Shown here in pieces: positions 10,149 to 19,696 of a stretch of DNA of 64,000 nucleotides. The stretch lies in contig CAIYJU010000163.1 of assembly GCA_903926565.1 (NCBI GenBank), positions 1 through 64,000 on the forward strand, in the 5' to 3' direction. The translations under genes and the position numbers were made by a program. The stretch is from an uncultured Bacteroidales bacterium. Lineage in GTDB: Bacteria > Bacteroidota > Bacteroidia > Bacteroidales > FEN-979. The notes beneath the pieces are model-generated. The model was not told the DNA's origin. It saw only the letters and a program-made list of their open reading frames with translations, and made no database searches. Within the stretch, counting starts at the first letter, position 1; each line of letters opens with the position of its first letter.

Positions 10149-11405
10149 ATGTCGAATGTTGTCATAAAAGTTGAAAATGTATCCAAGCAATACAGATTGG
10201 GAAATGTTGGGACAGGAACCCTGAGCCATGACCTTAACCGTTTTTTTGCAAAAACCCTGGGAAAGGAAGACCCGCACGCAAAAGTTGGAGTTGCCAACCG
10301 GCTTGATACCGTTGACGGCCGGTATGTCTGGGCGTTGCGCAATATCAATCTTGAGATATGCGACGGTGAAGTGCTTGGTATCGTTGGAAAGAACGGAGCA
10401 GGGAAGTCAACCATGCTGAAGCTTTTATCGCGGGTAACTGCGCCTACCGAAGGTGAAATCAAGGTCAGGGGACGGATCGCCAGCCTGCTCGAGGTCGGAA
10501 CCGGATTTCACCCGGAACTGACCGGGAAGGAAAACATATTCCTGAATGGTGCCATCCTTGGCATGACAAAGAAGGAGATCAGTTCGAAATTTGATGAGAT
10601 TGTGGAGTTCTCAGGGGTGAAAAAATATGTGAACACTCCTGTAAAACGCTATTCTTCAGGAATGTACGTGAGGCTGGCGTTTGCAGTCGCTGCCCATCTT
10701 GAACCGGAGATCCTGATCGTGGATGAAGTTCTTGCGGTCGGCGATGCTGAATTCCAGAAAAAAGCCATCGGGAAAATGCAGGATGTATCCCGAAGCGGCC
10801 GGACGGTCCTCTTCGTCAGCCACAACCTCACAGCAGTGGAGCAACTTTGCACAAAAGGGGTGCTGATGCAAAACGGCATGCTGAAGATGGAAGGGAAAGT
10901 GCACGACATCACCTCGGCCTATAAGCAGATGTCTGTGGATGAGAATGAATTGCGCAGGAGCGGAACCCGGGTCATGGAGTTCCAGGAGTATAAAATGACC
11001 GACATGAATGGCCGGAAGACCGATGAAGTTTTTTTGGGCGATGATTTCAAAATATCGGCCACTGCCAAAGCGAAAGATCAGATCGATTTCTGTGACATGA
11101 CGCTTGACATACGAAACGATTCCAATGAATTCATCGGCCATGTAACCAACGCCGACGATCAGTTCGAAATTAAGAAACTGAACAATGGAGAATCGATGAC
11201 CATCGAAGTGGCCGTGAAAAATATCTGCTTCGCACCGGCCACCTACTACATCTCGCTTTGGCTTGGCAACTCATACGGCACCTTCGATTACATAGAAAAC
11301 TGCATCCGGTTTACCATCAAGCAGGGCGATAATTTCATCCACCGGCCTTATCCGTTTGATAAAAGAGCGAAAACAGTACTTCAGTCTTCCTGGCAATTTA
11401 AATAA
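10149..11405 (+). CDS. Polysaccharide ABC transporter ATPase with C-terminal carbohydrate-binding-type domain (Wzt-like)
   Basis: A 418-residue two-domain protein. Residues 1-265 are an ABC ATPase: Walker A GKNGAGKST near 80-88, the family region VGTGFHPELTGKENI, signature YSSGMYVRLAFA, Walker B ILIVDEVLAVGD and switch His in FVSHN. Residues about 275-418 form a beta-rich C-terminal domain like that of Wzt proteins, which recognise a chain-end modification before export. Its presence suggests the exported glycan carries a non-reducing-end mark. The hexapeptide acyltransferase at 15394 is a candidate source, though that link is inference. It starts 57 bases after the permease and ends 5 bases before a GT2 gene. 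Confidence 0.94.
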   Translation: MSNVVIKVENVSKQYRLGNVGTGTLSHDLNRFFAKTLGKEDPHAKVGVANRLDTVDGRYVWALRNINLEICDGEVLGIVGKNGAGKSTMLKLLSRVTAPTEGEIKVRGRIASLLEVGTGFHPELTGKENIFLNGAILGMTKKEISSKFDEIVEFSGVKKYVNTPVKRYSSGMYVRLAFAVAAHLEPEILIVDEVLAVGDAEFQKKAIGKMQDVSRSGRTVLFVSHNLTAVEQLCTKGVLMQNGMLKMEGKVHDITSAYKQMSVDENELRRSGTRVMEFQEYKMTDMNGRKTDEVFLGDDFKISATAKAKDQIDFCDMTLDIRNDSNEFIGHVTNADDQFEIKKLNNGESMTIEVAVKNICFAPATYYISLWLGNSYGTFDYIENCIRFTIKQGDNFIHRPYPFDKRAKTVLQSSWQFK

Positions 11406-11410
11406 CAAGC

Positions 11411-12445
11411 ATGGATACCACCCCACCACTGTTAAGCGTCCTTATGCCTGTTTACAATGGCCGTGATTATCTCCGGCCGGCCATCGACAGCATTCTGGCA
11501 CAAACGTTCAGGGATTTTGAACTGATCATTGTCAATGATGGTTCATCCGACGATACCCAATCGATCATTGAGGAGTATAAAGACCCGAGGATCGTTTGCG
11601 TGGTTCAGAAAAACCAGGGTGTTGCCCGATCGTTGAACAACGGACTGGACCTGGTACGCGGGAAATATGTCAGACGTCATGATGCCGATGATATTTCAAC
11701 CCCGGACTCCTTCCGGATCCAGGTCGATTTCATGGAAAGTCACCCCGAATATGTGATGGTCTGCAACCAGGAAGCTTTTATGACTGCCAGCGGAAAAATC
11801 GCCTGGAAGTACCGGGTCCCGAACAGTAAATTTTTCCAGGGGAAAGACCTTGTCGATCTTGATCTCAGCCATTTCAACATAAACAGTTCCAGTCCTGTCG
11901 TTCATGGAACCGCTTGTTTCAGGACAGAAGAGGTAATCCGGATCGGGAAATACCGGACAGAATTCACCGTGTCGGAAGACAACGACCTTTGGCTGCGTTT
12001 ACTTGAGAAATATAAAATTGCCGTCCTGAATCAATGTACCTATTTCATGCGGCTGCACGGATCATCGGCTACCCAGCGTCACGCAGGCAAGATAAAGTAT
12101 TTCAGGCAGTTGCTGATCGATTATTCCATACAGCGACGGGAAACAGGATCGGATCCCATCATGCGCGGCGAGCCGGTACCGCCTGCTCCCCAGGTTGTGG
12201 CAGCGGAAACGCCCGTTCAAACACTGAAACCAGGAAAAAATTTCAGGGAAGACCTTCGCTATATTTATGGTTTGGTTGTCAATGCAAGGGATTGGGGAGA
12301 AATTAAAAAGTACGCAGGTGAGATTATCCGCGATGGATGGAAAGACAAACGCACCTGGGAAATGTTGCTGTTTCCTGTCGTGGGCGATAATGTTGTCAAA
12401 GCCGGCGTTTCGGTGAAATCTCTCTTCCGTCGCAAGAATACTTAA
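11411..12445 (+). CDS. Family 2 glycosyltransferase
   Basis: A 344-residue GT-A enzyme. The N-terminal nucleotide-binding motif SVLMPVYNGRDYLRPAI is followed by IIVNDGSSDDT and the metal-binding motif RRHDADD near residue 95. A later SEDNDLWLRL block is the usual acceptor/catalytic-base region. The C-terminal 100 residues are not recognisable and contain a proline-rich stretch (about 250-265). It sits directly after the ABC exporter ATPase and begins the run of assembly glycosyltransferases. Donor sugar and linkage cannot be assigned from the sequence. Confidence 0.92.
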   Translation: MDTTPPLLSVLMPVYNGRDYLRPAIDSILAQTFRDFELIIVNDGSSDDTQSIIEEYKDPRIVCVVQKNQGVARSLNNGLDLVRGKYVRRHDADDISTPDSFRIQVDFMESHPEYVMVCNQEAFMTASGKIAWKYRVPNSKFFQGKDLVDLDLSHFNINSSSPVVHGTACFRTEEVIRIGKYRTEFTVSEDNDLWLRLLEKYKIAVLNQCTYFMRLHGSSATQRHAGKIKYFRQLLIDYSIQRRETGSDPIMRGEPVPPAPQVVAAETPVQTLKPGKNFREDLRYIYGLVVNARDWGEIKKYAGEIIRDGWKDKRTWEMLLFPVVGDNVVKAGVSVKSLFRRKNT

Positions 12446-12459
12446 GTAAAAGATAAACA

Positions 12460-13500
12460 ATGATTGCCGAACATCCACTCATATCCGTGATCATTCCGAA
12501 TTACAACCGGGGAGATCTGTTGCAGGAGACCCTCGGCTCAATGCTAAGGCAGGACTACACGGAGTGGGAAGCACTTGTGGTGGATGACGGATCGTCTGAC
12601 AACAGCGCAGAAGTGGGTCGCAAATACATGCAACAGGATCGGAGGATCCGGTATCTTGCAAGAGACAGGGAACCCCGTGGCGCTCCCACATGCCGGAATA
12701 TCGGCCTGACACAATCCAAAGGTGAATACATCATTTTTCTCGATTCCGACGATCTGCTGACCTCCGGCGCGTTATCGCAACGAATGGCAACGATAAAAAA
12801 AAATCCGGAACTCGATTTCTGGGTTTTCCCGATCCTGATGTTCCGCGATGAGCCCGGGAACGCAACGACACTCTGGAATATCGATAATGGAGAATCCGAC
12901 CTTCACCGTTTCCTGATCCTCGATGCGCCCTGGCAGACGACCGGCCCGATCTGGCGGAAAGAGCCTGTTTTGACGATCGGTGGATTTACCGAAGGTCTGA
13001 CTTGCTGGCAGGATGTGGATTTTCATCTGAAGGCGATTATCGCAGGGCTGAAAGGGCAGAAATTTTACAACCTGCCTCCGGATGTACTGTATCGCCAGCA
13101 TGAAACTCAAAGCATCAGCCAGGGCGAGATCAGCTCCCCGGCCAAGCTGAAGAGCCGGTTTGATGTTTTCAGGAAGCAAACACTTGCGATACAGGAAAAA
13201 AAAATCACTGCGAAAACTGCTGAAGAGCAAGTCATGTACGACCTTCAACTCCTTGGTGGTAATATTGCCATTGGTGCGGCAAAGGCACTCAACGCCGATA
13301 TTTGCGCTAAAGTGATCCGGTTTGGGTCGCAACAGGGGATTTTCTCTTCCGAAGTAGTCAGACAACTGTTGATGTTCCTTGCTTTTTATCAGTTGCGGCT
13401 GAACAAAATATCATCACTTGATGCAAGAGTAAAAGCCAAAACCCGGATGTACAGGCAGGATTCGAACATCGGAAAACATCAATACAAAAAAACAACCTGA
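12460..13500 (+). CDS. Family 2 glycosyltransferase
   Basis: A 346-residue GT-A enzyme with SVIIPNYNRGDLLQETL at the N-terminus, VVDDGSSDNS, a PTCRNIGL turn and the metal-binding FLDSDD motif near residue 95. A WQDVDFHLKA block near 190 probably carries the catalytic base. The last 120 residues are helical and rich in Lys/Gln, without a recognised fold. It lies in the same operon, 14 bases after the preceding gene, and its stop abuts the next gene, which starts with TTG one base later. Substrate unknown. Confidence 0.92.
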   Translation: MIAEHPLISVIIPNYNRGDLLQETLGSMLRQDYTEWEALVVDDGSSDNSAEVGRKYMQQDRRIRYLARDREPRGAPTCRNIGLTQSKGEYIIFLDSDDLLTSGALSQRMATIKKNPELDFWVFPILMFRDEPGNATTLWNIDNGESDLHRFLILDAPWQTTGPIWRKEPVLTIGGFTEGLTCWQDVDFHLKAIIAGLKGQKFYNLPPDVLYRQHETQSISQGEISSPAKLKSRFDVFRKQTLAIQEKKITAKTAEEQVMYDLQLLGGNIAIGAAKALNADICAKVIRFGSQQGIFSSEVVRQLLMFLAFYQLRLNKISSLDARVKAKTRMYRQDSNIGKHQYKKTT

Positions 13501-13501
13501 A

Positions 13502-14500
13502 TTGAACGAGAACCCGGTAGCAAAACCCCTGATTTCAATCGTCATTCCAGTGAAAAATGGCGCTGATACACTGTGTTCATGCCTCGACGGTATCTTCAGG
13601 CAATCCCTTCGCGACAAGATCGAAGTGATTGTGATCGATTCAGGATCAACCGACGGAACGTTGGAGCTGCTGAAAAAATACCCCGTCAGGGTCCATCATC
13701 TTCCGCCCGAGGAATTCAATCATGGAGAGACACGCAATCTCGGCATACGGTTAGCCCATGGTGAATTTGTGGTCATGACCGTCCAGGATGCAACCCCTGC
13801 GACCGGCAACTGGCTGGAGATCATGCATGAACATTTCAGCGATGCGGCTGTAATTGGTGTTTGTGGTCAGCAGATTGTGGGGCACGACAGTGACAAAAAT
13901 CCGTTGCAGTGGTTTTCCCCTGCGGGTGAAGCGAAGCCGGAAAAGATTGTATTTCCCGATCCGTCGCAATTCACCGGCCTGACCGGAAAAAAGCAACACG
14001 ACTTTTGCAACTGGGATGATGTGAACGCAATGTACCGCAAGTCGGCAAAAGATAAAATTCCTTTCAGGCAGCTCATGTTCTCCGAAGATACCCTGTGGGC
14101 CAAGGATGCACTGTCGCAGGGACAGACGCTGGTTTATGATTACCGGGCCAGGGTTTATCATTACCATCACCAGAATTTCAAGTTTTACTTCAAACGCACG
14201 TATATCATTCTATACCAGAACTATAAATTTTACGATTACATAAAGTTTCCCAAAAATCCTGTCATCCAGGTTCCACAGATCATCGTCAGGATGATCCGGA
14301 AAAATTTACCTTTGGGTGAGCGTATAAAATGGATCTCTTATAACCTGAAACTGGTTACAGCTGCCTGGTCGGCTGCGTTCATCTTCCTGCTGAATGCCCG
14401 TTTCAGGGGAATGCAAGGGGTCGAATCTTCCCAGAAATATTTCGTTGGCTACCCTCCACAGGGTGTCCAGTCAAAACTTAAACAGAAAAACGATGACTGA
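13502..14500 (+). CDS. Family 2 glycosyltransferase, rhamnosyltransferase-like
   Basis: A 332-residue GT-A protein that begins with TTG, chosen because it lies right after the upstream stop and gives the complete first strand (LISIVIPVKNGADTL). IDSGSTDGT and the FNHGETRNLGI turn resemble bacterial rhamnosyl/6-deoxyhexosyl transferases. In these the metal motif is replaced by a QDATP-type sequence, here VQDATP near residue 97, and a SEDTLWAKDAL block follows. It is thus a candidate user of a 6-deoxy sugar. A role with GDP-fucose is only inference. It overlaps the next gene by 8 bases. Confidence 0.88.
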   Translation: MNENPVAKPLISIVIPVKNGADTLCSCLDGIFRQSLRDKIEVIVIDSGSTDGTLELLKKYPVRVHHLPPEEFNHGETRNLGIRLAHGEFVVMTVQDATPATGNWLEIMHEHFSDAAVIGVCGQQIVGHDSDKNPLQWFSPAGEAKPEKIVFPDPSQFTGLTGKKQHDFCNWDDVNAMYRKSAKDKIPFRQLMFSEDTLWAKDALSQGQTLVYDYRARVYHYHHQNFKFYFKRTYIILYQNYKFYDYIKFPKNPVIQVPQIIVRMIRKNLPLGERIKWISYNLKLVTAAWSAAFIFLLNARFRGMQGVESSQKYFVGYPPQGVQSKLKQKNDD

Positions 14501-15383
14501 TCCGGAAAAACCAATGGTGAGCGTGCTCATGACAACCTACAACCGCGAGAAATATCTCGCCCAGGCTGTGGAAAGTGTCCTTGCGTCAACCTACCAGAAT
14601 TATGAACTGATCATTGTCGATGACCAGTCGAAAGACCGCAGTCTTGCTATTGCGAAGGAATTTGCAGAGAAAGATGCGAGGATCAGGGTGATCCTGAATG
14701 AGAAGAACCTGGGCGACTACCCGAACCGCAATAAGGCGGCGAGCCTGGCGCGGGGAAAGTACCTCAAGTATGTGGATGCTGACGACCTGATCTATCCGAC
14801 CGGTTTGCAGGTGCTTGTGGATAGTATGGAACGTTTTCCGGAGGCAGGCTATGGACTCGGATCCCTTCCGCAGGACAAGTTCCACATATTTCCCTTTGTA
14901 CTTTCACCTGTGGAAGCATACAAGCGGCACTATTTCAAAGAGCAGTTGTTTCATAAAGCGCCGTTGTCGGCGATCATGCGTAAGGACATCTTTGAGGCAG
15001 TGGGCGGTTTCACGGGTCGCAGGTATCTTGGCGACTTCGAGATGTGGCACGTCCTTTCCGCCCGCTACCCGGTCCTGTTAATGCCGCAGGGCATTGTCTG
15101 GTACCGCGAGCATGAGGAGCAGGAGATGCAGGACAACAGGACGGACTTTACCATTCCGTTCAAATACCTGAAATGCTCCGAGGAGATGATCAACAAGCCG
15201 GAATGCCCGCTCTCTCCCGAAGACCGGGCGAAGGCGTTGCAGAAAATACACTGGAACATGGCCAGGTACATCCTCGGCGTTGGGAAGAACCATTCGCGTA
15301 AAATCATGCGCGAACTTCGGAAACAGACACCGTTCTCCTATCTGACTTTGTTAAAACTGGCATGGAAAGAACCAAAATTTTAA
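14493..15383 (+). CDS. Family 2 glycosyltransferase
   Basis: A 296-residue GT-A enzyme. The ATG at 14493 is chosen because it overlaps the upstream stop by 8 bases and puts the first beta strand (VSVLMTTYNREKYLAQAV) at the normal distance from the N-terminus. The frame extends further upstream but without homology. Motifs: IIVDDQSKDRS, NLGDYPNRNKAA, and metal-binding YVDADD near residue 94. A GDFEMWHVLSARY block follows. The substrate cannot be predicted. It precedes the acyltransferase gene by 10 bases. Confidence 0.9.
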   Translation: MTDPEKPMVSVLMTTYNREKYLAQAVESVLASTYQNYELIIVDDQSKDRSLAIAKEFAEKDARIRVILNEKNLGDYPNRNKAASLARGKYLKYVDADDLIYPTGLQVLVDSMERFPEAGYGLGSLPQDKFHIFPFVLSPVEAYKRHYFKEQLFHKAPLSAIMRKDIFEAVGGFTGRRYLGDFEMWHVLSARYPVLLMPQGIVWYREHEEQEMQDNRTDFTIPFKYLKCSEEMINKPECPLSPEDRAKALQKIHWNMARYILGVGKNHSRKIMRELRKQTPFSYLTLLKLAWKEPKF

Positions 15384-15393
15384 TTCCCGGTTT

Positions 15394-16173
15394 ATGAGTA
15401 CAGCAGGAAATTTAATCAGGATAAAACTGATGTACATAAAATACATCGGTCAGCGCTTTGCACGGTTCATTTACTGGAATATCAGGCTGGCACAGGCCAA
15501 TCTTGGCCCCGGCGTGAGGATCCACTTTCCGGTAATTGTGGAGGGAAATGGCCGCCTGACAATCGGTGCAGGAGCGGAGCTCATGAAACGTGTTTCGATC
15601 GGTTTGTCGCCCGGAAGCCACGTTATCATGGGTCCCGGATCAAGAATCCATCCTGAGGCCAACATCCATGCCGGAAAGGATACCACCATTATCCTTGGAG
15701 AAAAGTGCTCGGTGCTTACCCATGCAGTTGTCCGCAACGGGAAGGGCGTTGAGATGGGCGACAAGAGTTCCATCTCCAGCTATTGCAATATCTTTCCGCG
15801 GGAGCCGGGGTATGACGGAAAACTGATCATCGGGAAGGGCTCAAATATTGGAGATAATACCATCATTGACACAAGCGACGACGTCATCATCGGTGACATG
15901 GTCGCACTGGGTCCCCATGACATCATTTATACCCACGATCATGATTACCGTTCCGACTCCTTTGCTGCCTGGAAAGGTGGTGTTCATACCGGGAAAGTCG
16001 TGGTGGAGGATGGCGCCTGGGTGGGGGCAAGGGTGACCCTGCTGCCGGGTGTGACGATCGGCAAACGTGCCATCGTTGCCGCTGGTTCCGTGGTGACGAA
16101 AAATGTTGCCCCGGGAGATATTGTCGGTGGCATTCCGGCTAAATCGATCCTTAAAAAGAAAAATGATGAGTGA
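15394..16173 (+). CDS. Hexapeptide-repeat O-acyltransferase (left-handed beta-helix)
   Basis: A 259-residue protein of the WbbJ/LacA/serine-acetyltransferase superfamily. From about residue 55 onward it consists of imperfect hexapeptide turns such as IGKGSNIGDN and IGDMVALGP. The active-site loop THDHDY carries the catalytic His near 183-186. The usual end block is VGARVTLLPGVTIGKRAIVAAGSVV and GGIPAK. It probably transfers an acetyl or other acyl group from CoA to a sugar of the nascent glycan. The Wzt C-terminal domain makes a chain-end modification plausible. The 3' end overlaps the next gene by 8-11 bases. Confidence 0.92.
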   Translation: MSTAGNLIRIKLMYIKYIGQRFARFIYWNIRLAQANLGPGVRIHFPVIVEGNGRLTIGAGAELMKRVSIGLSPGSHVIMGPGSRIHPEANIHAGKDTTIILGEKCSVLTHAVVRNGKGVEMGDKSSISSYCNIFPREPGYDGKLIIGKGSNIGDNTIIDTSDDVIIGDMVALGPHDIIYTHDHDYRSDSFAAWKGGVHTGKVVVEDGAWVGARVTLLPGVTIGKRAIVAAGSVVTKNVAPGDIVGGIPAKSILKKKNDE

Positions 16174-17152
16174 GGAAAATCCGGTTGTTTCCATCGTCAT
16201 CCCTGCGTATAATGCAGGTTCCTGCATTGCTGAAACGCTTGATTCGGTCGTAGGGCAAACCTACCCCAATATTGAAGTTTTCGTGGTTGACGATGGCTCA
16301 TCCGACAATACAGTCGCCGTTGCCCGGCAGTTTGAATCCGGCAATCTGACGGTGATTGAACAGAAGAACAGCGGCGCCTGCGTTGCCAGGAACCTGGGAC
16401 TTTCAATGTCAAAGGGCAAATATATCCAGTTTCTTGATGCTGATGATATTTTGAGTCACGATAAGATCGAATTGCAGGTTGATGTGTTGGAGAAAAACCC
16501 CGGTTTTCTGGCGGTATGTCCTACGGTGCATTTTATGAACGGTGAAGATTATCTGAAAATGGCGCCCCGCGAGGAATCTTACTGGATCCACGATACAGAC
16601 GATCCTGTTGATTTTCTGACCAGGTTATATGGTGGTGACGGGGAGCGTTGGATGGTGCAGACAAGTGCCTGGCTGACCCCCCGGACGATCACCGACCGGA
16701 TTGGTCCCTGGAACAATAAATTGCTGCTCGATCAGGATGGCGAATATTTCGCCCGTGCCGCGCTGGCTTCAAAAGGAATCAGGACTACCGGAGGGATCAA
16801 CTATTACCGCCGGTTCACCCATGGCAGCAGTATCTCCGGGAAAGCTGACAAGAAGGAGAACCTCCAGAGTGCGTTGCTCGCACTCAGCCTGAAAGCTGAA
16901 TACCTTGGAAAACACACCCGTTCAGATCGCTATTTGCAGGCGATGGCTACCCTCTACCTCGAAATAGCCATCAATGCATATCCCCGGTTTCCTGACCTTG
17001 TGAAAATCTGCGAGGAGCAGGTTGCAAAAACCGGCAAGAACCCTGTTGTACCGGTGCTTGGCGGAAAGATGATAGAGGTCACAAGGCAGTTGTTCGGCTG
17101 GAAAGCCGCGAAATCACTCAGGAAAACCATTCATAACATCCTGAAAAAGTAG
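16163..17152 (+). CDS. Family 2 glycosyltransferase
   Basis: A GT-A enzyme of about 329 residues. Two adjacent ATGs (16163, 16166) overlap the acyltransferase stop. Either gives the expected N-terminus ahead of VVSIVIPAYNAGSCIAETL. The upstream extension of the frame only shadows the acyltransferase. Motifs: FVVDDGSSDNT, GACVARNLGLS, metal-binding FLDADD near 90, and a DQDGEYFARA block near residue 190. The C-terminal part is helical, with a KKxxR tail. It belongs to the assembly set, with a gap of 7 bases to the next gene. Specificity unknown. Confidence 0.91.
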   Translation: MMSEENPVVSIVIPAYNAGSCIAETLDSVVGQTYPNIEVFVVDDGSSDNTVAVARQFESGNLTVIEQKNSGACVARNLGLSMSKGKYIQFLDADDILSHDKIELQVDVLEKNPGFLAVCPTVHFMNGEDYLKMAPREESYWIHDTDDPVDFLTRLYGGDGERWMVQTSAWLTPRTITDRIGPWNNKLLLDQDGEYFARAALASKGIRTTGGINYYRRFTHGSSISGKADKKENLQSALLALSLKAEYLGKHTRSDRYLQAMATLYLEIAINAYPRFPDLVKICEEQVAKTGKNPVVPVLGGKMIEVTRQLFGWKAAKSLRKTIHNILKK

Positions 17153-17159
17153 TGGCGCC

Positions 17160-18401
17160 ATGAAGAAAAAGATATGCATACTCACCCAAAGCCACCTTTG
17201 CCGTAATCCCAGGGTTGTGAAGGAATCGACGGCCCTTGCAGAAGCAGGGTACGAAGTAGTGATCCTGACGACTTTCACCTTTCCCGATTTGCTCGTGGAG
17301 GATCTGAAGCTGATCGAAAATTCAGGGGTTGTGTTAAAAGGTGTTGTGAACATGATCCCGTCGGAGGCATCGAAATGGTACAGGCTGAAAGAGAGGCTGG
17401 TACGCAGGGTCAGTGGCGAAGTAATAGCACGGTTCCACTATGAAAATGTTTACGCGCTGGGATACGACTATGGTAAAAACCTCAGTGCAGCGATCCGTGA
17501 AAAAGCAGAATTGTATATCTGCCACCAGGAGGTCAGTACGGTGATCGGTTGTAAACTGATTGAAAAGGGTTTCAGGGTTGCCTTCGATTTCGAAGACTGG
17601 TACTCACATGATTTGTTGCCCGAAGCCAACAGATCCCGACCGGTAGGGTTACTTGAAAAATATGAGAAGTATGCGCTGAACAGAGGTGTTCTGACCTACA
17701 CGACCTCCCGGGCGATGGCCGCTGCCATGGCTGAATTTGCCGGTTCCGTGGAACCCCGGGTACTGCAGAATGTCTTCCCGTTTACCGACCGGGATCATCT
17801 CGACCACAGGATCAAAGACCGCGTGGATATCGCCATACCTTCGATTCATTGGTATTCCCAGACAATCGGACCCGGCCGGGGGATTGAATTCCTCGTACAA
17901 AGTCTTGAGGATGTGGAAGTCCCTGTTGAGTTTCATCTTAGGGGTAACCTTTTCCAGGATTTCGGACGTGCATTGACCGACCTGTTTCCGCATCACAAAG
18001 GGCATCAGCTCTATTTTCATCCGCTGGTGCCGCACCGTGAACTGTTATCACGCATTGCCGAGCATGACATCGGGCTGGCCACGGAAGAATATACTCCCGA
18101 CAGCCGCAACCTGACGATTACCAATAAGATCCTGCAATACCTCCAGGGCGGAATCGCCGTAGTGGCTACAGATACACTTGGCCAGCAGGAGGTTGCAAAA
18201 GAAGCTCCGGATGCCGTCATGATGTTTAAAAACAAAGACAGGCAGGGACTCTCCTCATTGCTCAACAGTTTGCTTAAAGACCCTGACAGGCTCCGGCAGG
18301 CAAAACAGGCCGCACTTCAGGCCGCACGGGATCAATTCTGCTGGGAACACCAGCAGCCCTGGCTTGTGAGCTGGATCTCTGATGTGTTACAATCAAAATG
18401 A
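17160..18401 (+). CDS. GT-B fold glycosyltransferase (family 4-like)
   Basis: A 413-residue protein with the N-terminal Rossmann start KICILTQSHLCRNPRVVKES, where CRNPRV resembles the acceptor loop of GT4-like enzymes. The C-terminal half holds GIGLATEEYTPDSRNLTITNK, which fills the position of the EX7E donor-binding motif. YLQGGIAVVATDTLGQQEV follows, the typical block that closes the nucleotide site. It should add a sugar on the cytoplasmic side of the membrane. It starts 7 bases after the upstream stop, and its TGA shares bases with the next ATG (ATGA), indicating tight translational coupling. Confidence 0.88.
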   Translation: MKKKICILTQSHLCRNPRVVKESTALAEAGYEVVILTTFTFPDLLVEDLKLIENSGVVLKGVVNMIPSEASKWYRLKERLVRRVSGEVIARFHYENVYALGYDYGKNLSAAIREKAELYICHQEVSTVIGCKLIEKGFRVAFDFEDWYSHDLLPEANRSRPVGLLEKYEKYALNRGVLTYTTSRAMAAAMAEFAGSVEPRVLQNVFPFTDRDHLDHRIKDRVDIAIPSIHWYSQTIGPGRGIEFLVQSLEDVEVPVEFHLRGNLFQDFGRALTDLFPHHKGHQLYFHPLVPHRELLSRIAEHDIGLATEEYTPDSRNLTITNKILQYLQGGIAVVATDTLGQQEVAKEAPDAVMMFKNKDRQGLSSLLNSLLKDPDRLRQAKQAALQAARDQFCWEHQQPWLVSWISDVLQSK

Positions 18402-19696
18402 CCATGAAAAAAGTACTGATCATATCTCCCAATTTTCCCCCCGTCAACGCGGCCGACATGCACAGGGTCAGGCAGAGCCTTCAGTATTTTCCGCAAATTG
18501 GCTGGCAGGCAACAGTTGTCGCCGTTGAACCTTCTTTTGTGGAGATGAGCGAAGACCCGATCCTGCTGCAAACCTTTCCTGCAGATTCGGAGATTGTGCG
18601 GATCAGGGCCTGGCACCCGCAAAAAACCCGGAAGTTCGGGCTCGGGAACCTGGGTTACCGCTCACTGAAATTCTACCGGGATACCTGCAATCCATTGATC
18701 CGCAAGAATAAATACGACCTCATCTATTTTTCCACGACCGCCTTCCCGGTGATGGTTCTGGGAAGGTACTGGAAGAAAAAGTTCGGAATCCCCTACATCA
18801 TCGACATGCAGGATCCATGGCGGAACGATTTCTATCTTGACAAACCCAGGCATGAGCGACCACCGAAGTTCATGATGGCATACACCATGGATAAATACAT
18901 GGAAGCCTGGGCCATGAAAAAAGTCGATGGGATCATCTCTGTTTCTGCCGGTTATCCCAAAACCCTGATGGAACGGTATCCGAACATCAAACCGGAGATG
19001 TGTACGGTGATTCCCTTTGGCGGTGCATCCGTTGATTTTGAAGTACTTGAGAAGGTGCAGCTGAAAAACCCCTTATTCACCCCCGACAAGGAAACCATTA
19101 ATTTTGTGTACATCGGCCGGGGCGGGCATGATATGGCGCCTGCTGTAAGCGGCATCTTTTCCGCTGTAAAACAGGGCTTACAGTCCTATCCGGATTTGTT
19201 CTCCGGAATAAGGTTTTACTTCGTCGGCACAAGCTATGCGGCTGACGGACAGGGGCAAAAGACCATCGAACCTATTGCTGCCAGGTTTGGGGTTGAAAGC
19301 CATGTGACCGAGATCACTGACCGGCTTCCCTATTTTACCGCCCTCCAGGTGTTGCACGATGCCGACATTCTGATTATTCCGGGGTCAACAGACACCAACT
19401 ATACGGCTTCCAAACTTTATCCTTATATACTGGCAAACAAGCCGTTAATTGCCGTTTTTAATGAAAATAGCAGTGTGGTGGAGATCCTTGGCAAAACGAA
19501 ATCTGGTACCTGTGTTACATTTAAAAATGATGATCCTGTTGAGGAGATCGGGAGAAAAACGCTTGAGGTGATGCATGAATTCCTGGTAAAGATCCCCTTT
19601 ACCCCTGAAACCGACTGGAAAGAATTTGAACCTTACACTGCCAGGGAAGCCACCCGGAAGCAGGTTGAATTTTTCAATAAAATCACCGGATCATGA
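18398..19696 (+). CDS. GT-B fold glycosyltransferase (family 4-like)
   Basis: A 432-residue protein that opens with KVLIISPNFPPVNAADMHRVRQ, the usual first strand and acceptor loop of GT4 enzymes. IIDMQDPWRND follows in the N-terminal domain and VISVSAGYPKTLMERYPN in the inter-domain region. The donor half carries ILIIPGSTDTNYTASKLYPYILANKPLIA, in which the typical EX7E glutamates are not obvious, so it may belong to a GT4 subgroup without them. It is linked to both neighbours by ATGA overlaps. Donor and acceptor are unknown. Confidence 0.88.
   Translation: MTMKKVLIISPNFPPVNAADMHRVRQSLQYFPQIGWQATVVAVEPSFVEMSEDPILLQTFPADSEIVRIRAWHPQKTRKFGLGNLGYRSLKFYRDTCNPLIRKNKYDLIYFSTTAFPVMVLGRYWKKKFGIPYIIDMQDPWRNDFYLDKPRHERPPKFMMAYTMDKYMEAWAMKKVDGIISVSAGYPKTLMERYPNIKPEMCTVIPFGGASVDFEVLEKVQLKNPLFTPDKETINFVYIGRGGHDMAPAVSGIFSAVKQGLQSYPDLFSGIRFYFVGTSYAADGQGQKTIEPIAARFGVESHVTEITDRLPYFTALQVLHDADILIIPGSTDTNYTASKLYPYILANKPLIAVFNENSSVVEILGKTKSGTCVTFKNDDPVEEIGRKTLEVMHEFLVKIPFTPETDWKEFEPYTAREATRKQVEFFNKITGS

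Noticed and set aside
12772-13365. 197-codon open frame on the - strand
   Set aside because: It is antisense to a clear GT2 gene and has no homology-like features.
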